NCBI RefSeq assembly: GCF_000954115.1
Contig: NZ_CP010797.1
Location: 1,984,001-2,048,000 of the forward strand
Direction: 5' to 3'
Source of the DNA: Rhodococcus sp. B7740
Lineage (GTDB): Bacteria > Actinomycetota > Actinomycetes > Mycobacteriales > Mycobacteriaceae
Length of the DNA stretch: 64,000 bases
Below, piece after piece: positions 49,143 to 56,588 of this stretch; position 1 is the first letter of the stretch, and every line of letters starts with the position of its first letter. The notes beneath the pieces are model-generated. The model worked only from the letters and a program-made list of their open reading frames with translations. It was not told where the DNA came from and ran no database searches. Made by a program: the position numbers and the translations under genes.

Positions 49143-50336
49143 TCAGCGGCCCAGGGTCGCTCCGATCAGAATCAATCTCATCGCTCGCTCCGTGGCATCG
49201 GTCAGAAACTCGGCACCCCGTTCGAGCGCTTCGACCAATTCCACCGGCGAGGGCAGAATGCCGGCGAAGGCGTCGATACCCGAGTCGTAGTTGGCGCGGG
49301 CGTCGAGACCGATGGTTCCCGCGAGTGCCACCACCGGTTTTCCATGGAGCTTGGCCCGGCGGGCAACCTCCGTCGGGATCTTCCCCTTGGGCGTCTGCTG
49401 GTCGATGGCCCCCTCGGCGGTCAACACCAGGTCGGCTGTCGCGATGAGACTGTCGAGGTCGACGTGATCGAGCATCACCTCGAAGCGCGGTAGCAGCTCG
49501 GCCCGCAGGACCGCTGCCACGCCTGCCCCCATCCCGCCGGACGCACCAGTACCGGGCCCGGTGCGGAGGTTCAGACCGGCCGGTCGCGTCGACACGTCAC
49601 GCTCCAACACCTCGGCCCAGCGGTCCATCGCAGCCGACAGGATCTCCACTTGCGTCGAGCTGGCCCCCTTCTGCGGTGCGAAGACCCGTGCGACCCCGCC
49701 GGGCCCACAGAGAATGTTGTGTGGGTTGCATGCGACCCTGATCTCCACACCGCTTCCCGGAGTCAGCCGTGAATCGAGGCCGGATACATCGATGTGGTCG
49801 AGCCGAGTCAACTCGCCTCCGCCGTCACCCAATTCGAGGCCGTCGGCATCGAGGAGTCGCACTCCGAGCGCCTGTAGGAGCCCCGCACCGCCGTCCGAGG
49901 TGCCGGAGTCGCCGCAGCCCAACAGGATTCGCTCGGCACCGTAGTCGAGGGCGGTGCGGATGAGCTCACCGACTCCGCGACTCGTGGTCACCGTCGGGTC
50001 GCGCATGTCGCGCGGAACCAGCGACAGACCGGCCGCTGCCGCCATCTCCACGACCGCTGTGACCGGCCCGTCCGTTCCCAGAAGAGCGAAATGGGAATCG
50101 ACCGGCTTGCCCACCGGCCCTGTCACGACGGTGTCGATCACCTTGCCCAGGGTGGCACCGGCAAGGGCGCGAGCGGACCCCTCACCCCCGTCGACCAGGG
50201 GGACCGAGTTGACGATGGCCCCGGGCACCACCCGGCGAATACCAGCGGCAATAGCCGACGCGACCTCGTCGGCACCGAGAGATTCCTTGAACCCGGACGG
50301 GGCGACGACGAACCGGAGCGGGGTGGAAGACGGCAT
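49143..50336 (-). CDS. Glycerate kinase (GarK/GlxK family)
   Basis: 397 aa, the usual length for bacterial glycerate kinases that phosphorylate D-glycerate with ATP, feeding glycerate from glyoxylate or sugar-acid breakdown into glycolysis. Family signatures: VAPSGFKESLGADEVASAI at the N terminus, VPLVDGGEGS, LLGCGDSGTSDGGAG, and DLVLTAEGAIDQQTPKGKIP in the C-terminal half. ATG 50336 has AAGGAA 10 nt upstream. It lies 30 nt downstream of the anion permease and is probably co-transcribed, which suggests the permease imports glycerate or a related organic acid. The 2- or 3-phosphate position cannot be told from sequence. Confidence 0.93.
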   Translation of the reverse strand: MPSSTPLRFVVAPSGFKESLGADEVASAIAAGIRRVVPGAIVNSVPLVDGGEGSARALAGATLGKVIDTVVTGPVGKPVDSHFALLGTDGPVTAVVEMAAAAGLSLVPRDMRDPTVTTSRGVGELIRTALDYGAERILLGCGDSGTSDGGAGLLQALGVRLLDADGLELGDGGGELTRLDHIDVSGLDSRLTPGSGVEIRVACNPHNILCGPGGVARVFAPQKGASSTQVEILSAAMDRWAEVLERDVSTRPAGLNLRTGPGTGASGGMGAGVAAVLRAELLPRFEVMLDHVDLDSLIATADLVLTAEGAIDQQTPKGKIPTEVARRAKLHGKPVVALAGTIGLDARANYDSGIDAFAGILPSPVELVEALERGAEFLTDATERAMRLILIGATLGR

Positions 50337-50366
50337 GGTGATCGATTCCTTTTCGAGGGTGGGAGA

Positions 50367-51866
50367 TCAGGCGATGGGGGTGCCGAGCAGAGGCCACACG
50401 AACACGGCGAAGAACAGCACGGTCGCTGCGGTCAGCGGCGCGAGAAAGGCGGACAGGCGTAGCAAGTCCTTCGGTGAATACGTCTCCACACCTTCGGCTT
50501 TGGCAAAGATTGCCACCGGCTTCGCCGACGACGGCATGGTGTGACAGAAGCCCGCTGCAGCCGTCGAGGCGAATGCCGCGGCCACGGGATCGACTCCGAG
50601 CGCCAGAGCCGTGGTCACGACCAGCGGAACGAGGACGGACGAACGCGCCGAGCGAGATTGAATCAGAAGATGCGAGGCAACCGAGACGACGATCACCACC
50701 GCGATGAACACCCAGGGCGGTGCCGACCCGATCGGGACCACCGTGAACAACCCGTCCGAGAGCCACCCTGCCGCACCGGACGTCGTCAACGCGGTCCCGA
50801 GGGCCAGCGTCGCCGCCATGAACAGCAGCAGCGACCACGGCACAGTAGCGAGAGCCTTTCCGAACTCGGTCGTACCGAAGCGCGGTGACGTGGAGATCAA
50901 CGCACCCAGCAGAGCGATGACGGCAGGGTGGACGCCGTGCAACGGTTCGGAGCACCACAGCACCATGACGACGGCCAGCAGGGTCGCGGCCCGGTTCTCT
51001 GCGATGGTCAGCGGTCCCGTCACCGGCGTCGGCAGCCGCGACGCCAGATCGGACACGTTCACCGCCAGTGGGATTCGACGATCCTCACGATCGGTGAACA
51101 GCAGCAGCACGAGTTCCGCTGAACAGTGGCTGCTGACCACGGCCAGCGGAACACCGAGCAACAACCACGCGGTGAAGCTGATGCCGGTGCCCGTGGCGCT
51201 CTCGAGCACCTGGCTGGTGATCAGATGTGCCCCAGCGCCGATGAGGGTCGCCACGGCGGACAGCAGGATGACGGTCGGAAACAGGATTGCCAACGCCCGC
51301 ACCACTCGCTTGCGCTCGGCAAGCGCCTGCGCCAGCGCCAGAAACACGGGCAGCGCAAGTGCCGCACGACCTGAGGTGGCGGGTATCGCGAAGGCGGTCA
51401 CGATCAGTGCGGCCGTCACCAGGTGCGCCAGCTGGCGTACGGTGCCCGCGCCGCTGACGATGAACACTGCTGCGCGCGTTGCCAAACCGGACTCGCGAAC
51501 TCCAGCGGCAATGATGAACGCCGCGATGAGAAGCCAGATGGTCTCCTCGCCGAGGGTGTCGAACAGTCCGTCGGTGCTCACCACACCGGTCAGTACCAGA
51601 GCCAGTGCGGCACCGAGGGCGACGTAGGTGTCGTCGATCTTCGTGAACACCCAGAGTGCGACAGCTGCAGTGAACACGACGAGCGTGGTTCGTCCCGCGC
51701 CGGGTAATCCGTCCGCCGCGCCTGCGAGTACGGCCAGAAGCACCAGCAGCGCAACCGAACTCAGGACCACCTGAACCATCCTGCGGGTCAGCAGGTCGCG
51801 AAAGCGCCACGACTGCAAGGGTTCCGGGACCGGAGGTGGCTGCGTTCTGAAGCTGACCGTGTTCAT
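50367..51866 (-). CDS. SLC13/DASS-family anion permease
   Basis: 499-residue membrane protein with roughly 11-13 hydrophobic segments, starting after a 30-residue cytoplasmic tail (VVLSSVALLVLLAVLAGA). Blocks typical of divalent anion/sodium symporters are LGEETIWLLIAAFIIAAG in the N-terminal half and FCHTMPSSAKPVAIFAK in the C-terminal half, near the second substrate-binding loop. It should import a di- or monocarboxylate, or sulfate. Location downstream of a two-component system and directly upstream of glycerate kinase points to an organic acid. ATG 51866 has GGAGA 9 nt upstream. Three direct repeats just upstream (51888-51916) are a likely binding site for the adjacent regulator. Confidence 0.88.
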   Translation of the reverse strand: MNTVSFRTQPPPVPEPLQSWRFRDLLTRRMVQVVLSSVALLVLLAVLAGAADGLPGAGRTTLVVFTAAVALWVFTKIDDTYVALGAALALVLTGVVSTDGLFDTLGEETIWLLIAAFIIAAGVRESGLATRAAVFIVSGAGTVRQLAHLVTAALIVTAFAIPATSGRAALALPVFLALAQALAERKRVVRALAILFPTVILLSAVATLIGAGAHLITSQVLESATGTGISFTAWLLLGVPLAVVSSHCSAELVLLLFTDREDRRIPLAVNVSDLASRLPTPVTGPLTIAENRAATLLAVVMVLWCSEPLHGVHPAVIALLGALISTSPRFGTTEFGKALATVPWSLLLFMAATLALGTALTTSGAAGWLSDGLFTVVPIGSAPPWVFIAVVIVVSVASHLLIQSRSARSSVLVPLVVTTALALGVDPVAAAFASTAAAGFCHTMPSSAKPVAIFAKAEGVETYSPKDLLRLSAFLAPLTAATVLFFAVFVWPLLGTPIA

Positions 51867-51887
51867 GTCGACCAGTCTCCGGCCGAC

Positions 51888-51916
51888 CGATGAAACTTCG
51901 ATGAACAGTCGATGAG
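51888..51916 (-). promoter_or_regulatory. Triple direct repeat, putative response-regulator operator (permease)
   Basis: On the minus strand, CTCATCG, TTCATCG and TTCATCG are spaced by 4 nt each, an exact 11-bp period (51910, 51899 and 51888 on the plus strand). Seven-bp half-sites with 4-bp spacers are the known layout for OmpR/PhoP-type regulators. It lies 22 nt upstream of the permease start and just after the regulator gene. Confidence 0.7.
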
Positions 51917-51938
51917 CGTTCTTTCATGAGCGATCCGC

Positions 51939-52598
51939 TCAGGCCAGTCGATACCCCATGCCGCGCACCGTCTCGATTCGGTCGGAACCGATCTTCTTGC
52001 GCAGCATCCGAACGTAGACATCGACGACGTTGGAACCGGGGTCGAAATCGTATCCCCATACGTGACTGAGGATCTGCTCACGCGAGAGGACCTGCCGCGG
52101 GTGACGGAGAAACATCTCGAGCAGAACGAACTCGCGTGAGGTCAACGACACCACCGCATCGTTCACCACCGCACGTCTGGTGAACAGGTCCACTGCCAGA
52201 GAGCCCGATTGCAGAACGGAGACCGAGGGCTCTCGGTCACCGCCACGCAGACGCAATCGAATACGTGCGAGTAGCTCCTCGAATCGGAACGGCTTGGTCA
52301 TGTAGTCGTCCGCTCCGCCTTCGAGGCCGGTCACGGTGTCGTGCACCGAATCACGGGCCGTCAGGATGATCACGGGAACTCCGACACCGGCGCCGCGCAG
52401 TGATGCGATCACCTCGAACCCGTCTTTGCCCGGCAGGCCCAGATCCAGCACGACGAGGTCGAAGTCTCCGGTCGACGCACAGTCGATCGCATTGATGCCG
52501 TCGGCAACAGTGGTGGTGGTGAAGCCGTTGGCCTTCAATCCCTTTTCGACGAAGGACGAGATGCGCTCGTTGTCCTCGGCGATCAGTATTCGGCTCAT
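51939..52598 (-). CDS. OmpR/PhoB-family response regulator
   Basis: 219 aa. The receiver domain (1-120) has the acidic pocket AEDN at 7-10, phospho-acceptor Asp52 in VVLDLGLPG, Thr80 and Lys102 (TKPF). The C-terminal winged-helix domain (about 130-219) contains SLTSREFVLLEMFLRHP, VLSREQILSHVWGYDFDP and VDVYVRMLRKKIG. It is phosphorylated by the kinase encoded 10 nt upstream and should bind DNA as a dimer at direct repeats. Candidate sites lie before the permease (51888-51916) and before the first gene of its own operon (54574-54591). The signal is unknown. Confidence 0.95.
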   Translation of the reverse strand: MSRILIAEDNERISSFVEKGLKANGFTTTTVADGINAIDCASTGDFDLVVLDLGLPGKDGFEVIASLRGAGVGVPVIILTARDSVHDTVTGLEGGADDYMTKPFRFEELLARIRLRLRGGDREPSVSVLQSGSLAVDLFTRRAVVNDAVVSLTSREFVLLEMFLRHPRQVLSREQILSHVWGYDFDPGSNVVDVYVRMLRKKIGSDRIETVRGMGYRLA

Positions 52599-52608
52599 CG
52601 TCGCTCAC

Positions 52609-54099
52609 TCATCGAGCCGGCAGGTCGAGCCCGAATGTGGCACCCGCACCGGGCCTGCTGTCGAGCGTCGCGGCACCGTGGTGCCCATCGGCGATTGCAC
52701 GCACGATGGACAGACCGAGACCCGCGCCGCCATTGTCCGAGCGACTCGATCCGGTACTGCCCCGGGCGAACCGCTCGAAGATGGTTCTCGAGTCCTCGCT
52801 GGACACACCGGGTCCGGAGTCACTCACCCACAACAGAACTCGATCTTCGGCACGCTCCGATCCCACCACGATCCGGTCACCGGTCCTGGTGTGCGACACC
52901 GCGTTCTGCGCCAGCTGAAGCACTGCCTGGGTGACTCGTTGCGGATCGACCCGTACCGAGCCCGTACCCACGTGCCCCAGTATCCAGTCGCGGTCGGCGA
53001 GCGCGCGGACCTTCGCGTCGATGTCGCGCGTGAGGGTTTCGAGATCCACCGGCTGCTTGTGGACGAAATCCGGGCGCTCGGCTTTGGCGAGGAGCAACAG
53101 GTCCTCCACGATCCGGTTCATTCGGTCCAACTCGTCGGTGACGAGCCGGACCGTCTCTTCGCGCTCACGGGGATCGTCGCCCATCAGTTCGAGATGCCCG
53201 AGGACGATCGTGATCGGCGTTCGTAACTCATGGCTCGCGTCGTCGACGAATTGTCGCTGCGCGGCGAACGCGGCCTCCAGTCGATCGAGCATGTCGTTGA
53301 ACGTGTCGGCGAGCTCGGCAACATCGTCGCGACCGCCCACCTCGATCCGCCTGGACAGGTCGTCGGTGGTGATCTGGGCCGCGGTCCGGCGAACCAGGCG
53401 CACGGGCGCAAGGATCTGTCCGGCCACCACCCAGGCGATGCCGCCCGTGAACAGCAATGCCATCAGTGACACTCCGACCACTACGCGAACGGTGTCGGAC
53501 ACGTCGCCGCGCTCGCGGTCGACGAGAATTCCGATCGCGAAAGTTCCGGCCTGGCCCCCGCCGGACGGTTCGGCGACCTGTTTCGCCCAGGCGACTTCGC
53601 CTTCCGAAGTCTGCGTGGATCCAACACTGTCGGGTGAGTTCACGATGGCCGACACGACAGCCGCATCGGCGACCAGATCTCCTGGACCGCTGCGTTCCTG
53701 ACGCAACAGTCGATCGGTGTAGCCGAACAGGATCTCGTCATCGTCCGGGTATTGGCGCTGCAGGTGCAACTGGAGCAGATCGGCGACGTTGCCGAACGGC
53801 AACCCGTCGTCCGGGTCGCGGCCGGTGGCCGCGAACTCGCTGAACTCGCCGATCTCCTGCTCGAGAGCTACTGCGGTGTCTCGCTCGACCTCCGCGAGGA
53901 GGATCGTTCGCACGGCAACCCCGACGGCCAGCATGGCCAGAGCCATGACGAACAACAGCCAGCCGAGAATGCGCACCCGCGCCGGAACCCGCGTCCCTAC
54001 CCGGGCGCTACGGAGCGCAGGCTCGGGCACCGGCCCCTTCGGCGCGAGCGCCTCGGTGCGAGCCTTCGTGTCGTCGATCAATTCTTCGGTCGAGTTCAC
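52609..54099 (-). CDS. Two-component sensor histidine kinase
   Basis: 496 aa. Cytoplasmic tail 1-40, TM1 about 44-67, extracytoplasmic sensor region 68-203, TM2 about 204-230, HAMP 230-280, dimerisation/phospho-acceptor DASHELRTPI with His290, ATP-binding domain with Asn399 (LAQNAVSHT), DSGPG at 427-431 and GGAGLGLS at 457-464. All catalytic motifs are intact. The start is GTG 54099, overlapping the stop of the acidic-tail protein as GTGA, so translation is coupled. The external loop of about 135 residues has no domain I can name. Pairing with the acidic secreted protein upstream suggests that protein may help sensing. Confidence 0.95.
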   Translation of the reverse strand: MNSTEELIDDTKARTEALAPKGPVPEPALRSARVGTRVPARVRILGWLLFVMALAMLAVGVAVRTILLAEVERDTAVALEQEIGEFSEFAATGRDPDDGLPFGNVADLLQLHLQRQYPDDDEILFGYTDRLLRQERSGPGDLVADAAVVSAIVNSPDSVGSTQTSEGEVAWAKQVAEPSGGGQAGTFAIGILVDRERGDVSDTVRVVVGVSLMALLFTGGIAWVVAGQILAPVRLVRRTAAQITTDDLSRRIEVGGRDDVAELADTFNDMLDRLEAAFAAQRQFVDDASHELRTPITIVLGHLELMGDDPREREETVRLVTDELDRMNRIVEDLLLLAKAERPDFVHKQPVDLETLTRDIDAKVRALADRDWILGHVGTGSVRVDPQRVTQAVLQLAQNAVSHTRTGDRIVVGSERAEDRVLLWVSDSGPGVSSEDSRTIFERFARGSTGSSRSDNGGAGLGLSIVRAIADGHHGAATLDSRPGAGATFGLDLPAR

Positions 54100-54542
54100 C
54101 CGTCGTCGTCTTCCGCGTCGTCGCTGTCCGCATCGTCCTGGTCGCCGAAGTCGTCGTCGTCATCCCGGTCCGGGTCCGGTAGGACCTCGACAGGCGGCGG
54201 GGCGGGGACGACGATGGACTGCGGCGCCGCTGGAGGGGCCGGTGCGGCCGGAGCCGTCTCGCCCGCTGCACCCGTGGCGATGGGGGGAGCTGCGGTCATC
54301 GATGGGCCCGGGTCGGCCGATGGCGCCGTATCGCCCAGTGGGGCCGGGGCGCTCGATGGGGCCGCCGACGGTGCCGCGTCGGACGGCTGGGGCGACGCGC
54401 TCGATGGCGCAACTCCGACGGTGACCCGCGGCTCGAAGCTCGGTGCCTGCGGGGTATCGGCAAGTACGGTGCTCGCCAGCGCTACGCCCACCGGAACGAT
54501 CACCACGGCTGCCAGGACTGCGATCTTGGGTGCGAACTTCAC
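54096..54542 (-). CDS. Small secreted or anchored protein with Ala/Pro-rich body and poly-acidic tail
   Basis: 148 aa from GTG 54542. A positively charged start and one hydrophobic stretch (KFAPKIAVLAAVVIVPVGV, about 2-27) form a signal peptide or membrane anchor. A low-complexity Ala/Ser/Pro region (35-118) follows, then a final 28 residues dominated by Asp (RDDDDDFGDQDDADSDD). It has no recognised domain. Its stop overlaps the kinase start, so the two are made together. The tail could bind Ca2+, Mg2+ or other cations outside the membrane, or touch the kinase sensor loop; this is inference. The reading frame stays open far upstream (to about 54977), but that extension lies antisense to nothing functional, overlaps the amidohydrolase gene and lacks protein-like sequence, so the GTG before the signal peptide is preferred. 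Confidence 0.75.
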   Translation of the reverse strand: MKFAPKIAVLAAVVIVPVGVALASTVLADTPQAPSFEPRVTVGVAPSSASPQPSDAAPSAAPSSAPAPLGDTAPSADPGPSMTAAPPIATGAAGETAPAAPAPPAAPQSIVVPAPPPVEVLPDPDRDDDDDFGDQDDADSDDAEDDDG

Positions 54543-54573
54543 GCCACCACGGTCTCTGCGGTGTGTGAGACGG

Positions 54574-54605
54574 CGATGAGGGCGACATGAGTAATTTCTC
54601 ATGTC
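54574..54605 (-). promoter_or_regulatory. Putative operator of the kinase operon: direct repeats plus palindrome
   Basis: On the minus strand, CTCATGT (plus 54585-54591) and CTCATCG (plus 54574-54580) stand in the same order and the same 11-bp period as the repeats before the permease. A perfect inverted repeat with 8-bp arms (GACATGAG, 54584-54591; CTCATGTC, 54598-54605) and a 6-nt spacer overlaps them. It lies 32 nt upstream of the GTG at 54542. Autoregulation is likely. Confidence 0.6.
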
Positions 54606-54622
54606 CGTGCCGAAGTGGGTGC

Positions 54623-56080
54623 CTACCCCCCAGCTGCGTGAGTGAGCGCACCGGCGCAGATCGTGGCTCTGATCTCCGTCTCGGCGAGATCGTGCACCGA
54701 ACGGTGCACGGGATGCTCGACGAGAACGACGATGTCCGCCGCATCCCCCACTCGGAGTGACCCACGGCCACCGCACGACGCGCGCAGGGCAACCTCGAGG
54801 GGCACTGCTTCGTCGAGGTGCCATGGGGGTCGCTCGTCGTCGGTACGGAACACCGCTGCGGCGACTCCCGCCAACGGCTCCGGTGGACTGACCGGGGCGT
54901 CGGAACCGAAGAGCAGCCTCGCACCGCTGCGGTGCAGCGAGCCGTAGCCGTAGGCCACGGAGCGGCGTCCGGCCCACAGGTCCTCGGCGATGTCGCGATC
55001 GGACATCGCGTGCTGCGGTTGTACCGATGCCGTGACGCCCAAGTCGGCGAAACGCGTGATGTCCTCCGGCAGGATCTGCTGTGCATGTTCGATTCGGCCA
55101 CCGCAGCCGGCGCGCTCGAACGCATCGAGCGCGACACCGTTGGCGCGATCACCGATCGCGTGGACGGCCGCCGTGATGCCGCCGCGTGACGCACGTGCAA
55201 CGAGCTCGAACAGACTCTCCTGGGTCTCGAGCAACAGCCCGTACGCGTCGTCACCGTCGATGCCCGGATACCGATCGTGGCAGCACGCCGTTCGAGTATT
55301 GAGTGAACCGTCGAGCATCACCTTGAGCGGGCCGCGCCTGATCAGTTCCGAGTGGGCCGAGACGTCTCCGGTCCGCTCGCCGCGATCGAGTGCCTCGTCG
55401 AGCCACTGGGGCCACACCGTAGTGTCGATGCGCACCGCAGGAGATCCGGCCGTCAGGCGTCGATCCCAGACCGTCTTGTTGTCTGCGAACTCGAAATCCA
55501 CGACGCCGGTGACACCGCGGACCGCCAGTGCGGCGGTCGCGTCGAGCACGGCCCGATCGAGCTCGGCCGGGTCGTCCTGCTCCTCGAGCGCCATGACCGC
55601 TTCGAGGCCGTCGACGTCGCGGAGCACCCCGGTGGGGTGATCGATACCCAGATCGTCGAGCAACGCCGGGCTCAGCCACAGCGTGTGCAGGTCCATGCTC
55701 GTCATGGCCACCCGGGCACCGGGCAGTGCATTCTCGAGCAGGTCCTTGTGCGGCTCCTCGGGCCAGTGCGCGTCACGGAAGCCGTTGGCGCGCACCACCG
55801 AATCGCCTGCCGTCCGCGCATAGGGGTACACCAGTGCGACGGCATCGGCCGCCGACATCGCCGGCCCGACATCGATTCGCCGACGCGCCGCCGCCCACTG
55901 CGTCAGGTGCACGTGCGAGTCCACGAACCCGGGCAGCGCCACTCCGCCCCCACCGTCGAGCACCTCGGCACCCGGTGTGCGTCGAGAGCCCGCGGGGGTG
56001 ATCGACGCGATGACCGAGCCTACGAGTTCGATGTCGACGAGCACGCCGGAACCATCCAGTGCGACATTGGCGATAAACAC
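54623..56080 (-). CDS. Amidohydrolase family 3 protein (YtcJ-like metal-dependent hydrolase)
   Basis: 485 aa, the usual size for this family. The metal-binding HxH lies in LPGFVDSHVHLTQW; later metal and active-site blocks are AAVHAIGDRANGVA, RIEHAQQI and LLFGSDAPVSPPEPL. A short beta-sandwich N terminus (MFIANVALDGSG) and C terminus (GDAADIVVLVEHPV) are also present. It should hydrolyse an amide or related bond, but the substrate cannot be predicted. The start is GTG 56080, with AGGA immediately before it; no better in-frame start is seen. It is transcribed away from the thioesterase gene across a 52-bp gap that must hold both promoters. Confidence 0.88.
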   Translation of the reverse strand: MFIANVALDGSGVLVDIELVGSVIASITPAGSRRTPGAEVLDGGGGVALPGFVDSHVHLTQWAAARRRIDVGPAMSAADAVALVYPYARTAGDSVVRANGFRDAHWPEEPHKDLLENALPGARVAMTSMDLHTLWLSPALLDDLGIDHPTGVLRDVDGLEAVMALEEQDDPAELDRAVLDATAALAVRGVTGVVDFEFADNKTVWDRRLTAGSPAVRIDTTVWPQWLDEALDRGERTGDVSAHSELIRRGPLKVMLDGSLNTRTACCHDRYPGIDGDDAYGLLLETQESLFELVARASRGGITAAVHAIGDRANGVALDAFERAGCGGRIEHAQQILPEDITRFADLGVTASVQPQHAMSDRDIAEDLWAGRRSVAYGYGSLHRSGARLLFGSDAPVSPPEPLAGVAAAVFRTDDERPPWHLDEAVPLEVALRASCGGRGSLRVGDAADIVVLVEHPVHRSVHDLAETEIRATICAGALTHAAGG

Positions 56081-56132
56081 TCCTGGGACTCTAGAGCGTC
56101 CTCCGCACGGGCGCGCATGCCATCCTCTAGCA

Positions 56133-56588
56133 ATGGATACAGAGCCTGTTGCGATGCAGACAGAGCCGACCGAGCCCGTCGGATATCACGCGAGCGTGAC
56201 GGTGCGCTGGTCCGATATGGACGCTTTCGCGCACATCAACCATGCTCGGATGGTCACCCTGCTCGAAGAAGCGCGTATCGAATGGCTGCTCAGCGAGGGC
56301 GAGGCCAACGAGTCTCTGATCAAGAGCGCGTTGATCGCCAACGTGACCATCGCGTACAAGAAGCCGCTCCGACACTCGGACGGTCCACTCGACGTGACGC
56401 TCTGGTTCGAGAAGGTACGCGCGGTCGATTTCACCATCGGGTACGAGGTCCGGGCGGCGGGCGCGGCACCCGATTCGCCGCCGGCCGTGGTGGCGACGAC
56501 CCGGATGGCGATGGTCGACGTCGGTGCCGAGACCCTGCGCCGCATCGCGCCGGAGGAGAAGGCCTACCTCGCGCGGTGGACTCGCTGA
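56133..56588 (+). CDS. Acyl-CoA thioesterase, hotdog (4HBT/YbgC) family
   Basis: 151 aa, the only plus-strand gene. The block VRWSDMDAFAHINHARM is the family active-site region, with the catalytic Asp and the following helix (VTLLEEARIEWL). The rest has typical hotdog strands (ANVTIAYKKPLRHSD, FTIGYEVRAAG, VVATTRMAMVDV). It hydrolyses an acyl-CoA thioester; chain type unknown. ATG 56133 (MDTEPVAMQ) is chosen over a longer open frame because the extension overlaps the divergent amidohydrolase and is not protein-like. Its 3' end overlaps the convergent acetoacetyl-CoA synthetase by 25 bp. Confidence 0.9.
   Translation: MDTEPVAMQTEPTEPVGYHASVTVRWSDMDAFAHINHARMVTLLEEARIEWLLSEGEANESLIKSALIANVTIAYKKPLRHSDGPLDVTLWFEKVRAVDFTIGYEVRAAGAAPDSPPAVVATTRMAMVDVGAETLRRIAPEEKAYLARWTR

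Noticed and set aside
56081..56132. CTCTAGAG palindrome in the amidohydrolase/thioesterase divergent gap (56089-56096)
   Set aside because: Only 8 bp and without a second matching site. It could be chance, so no operator is called.
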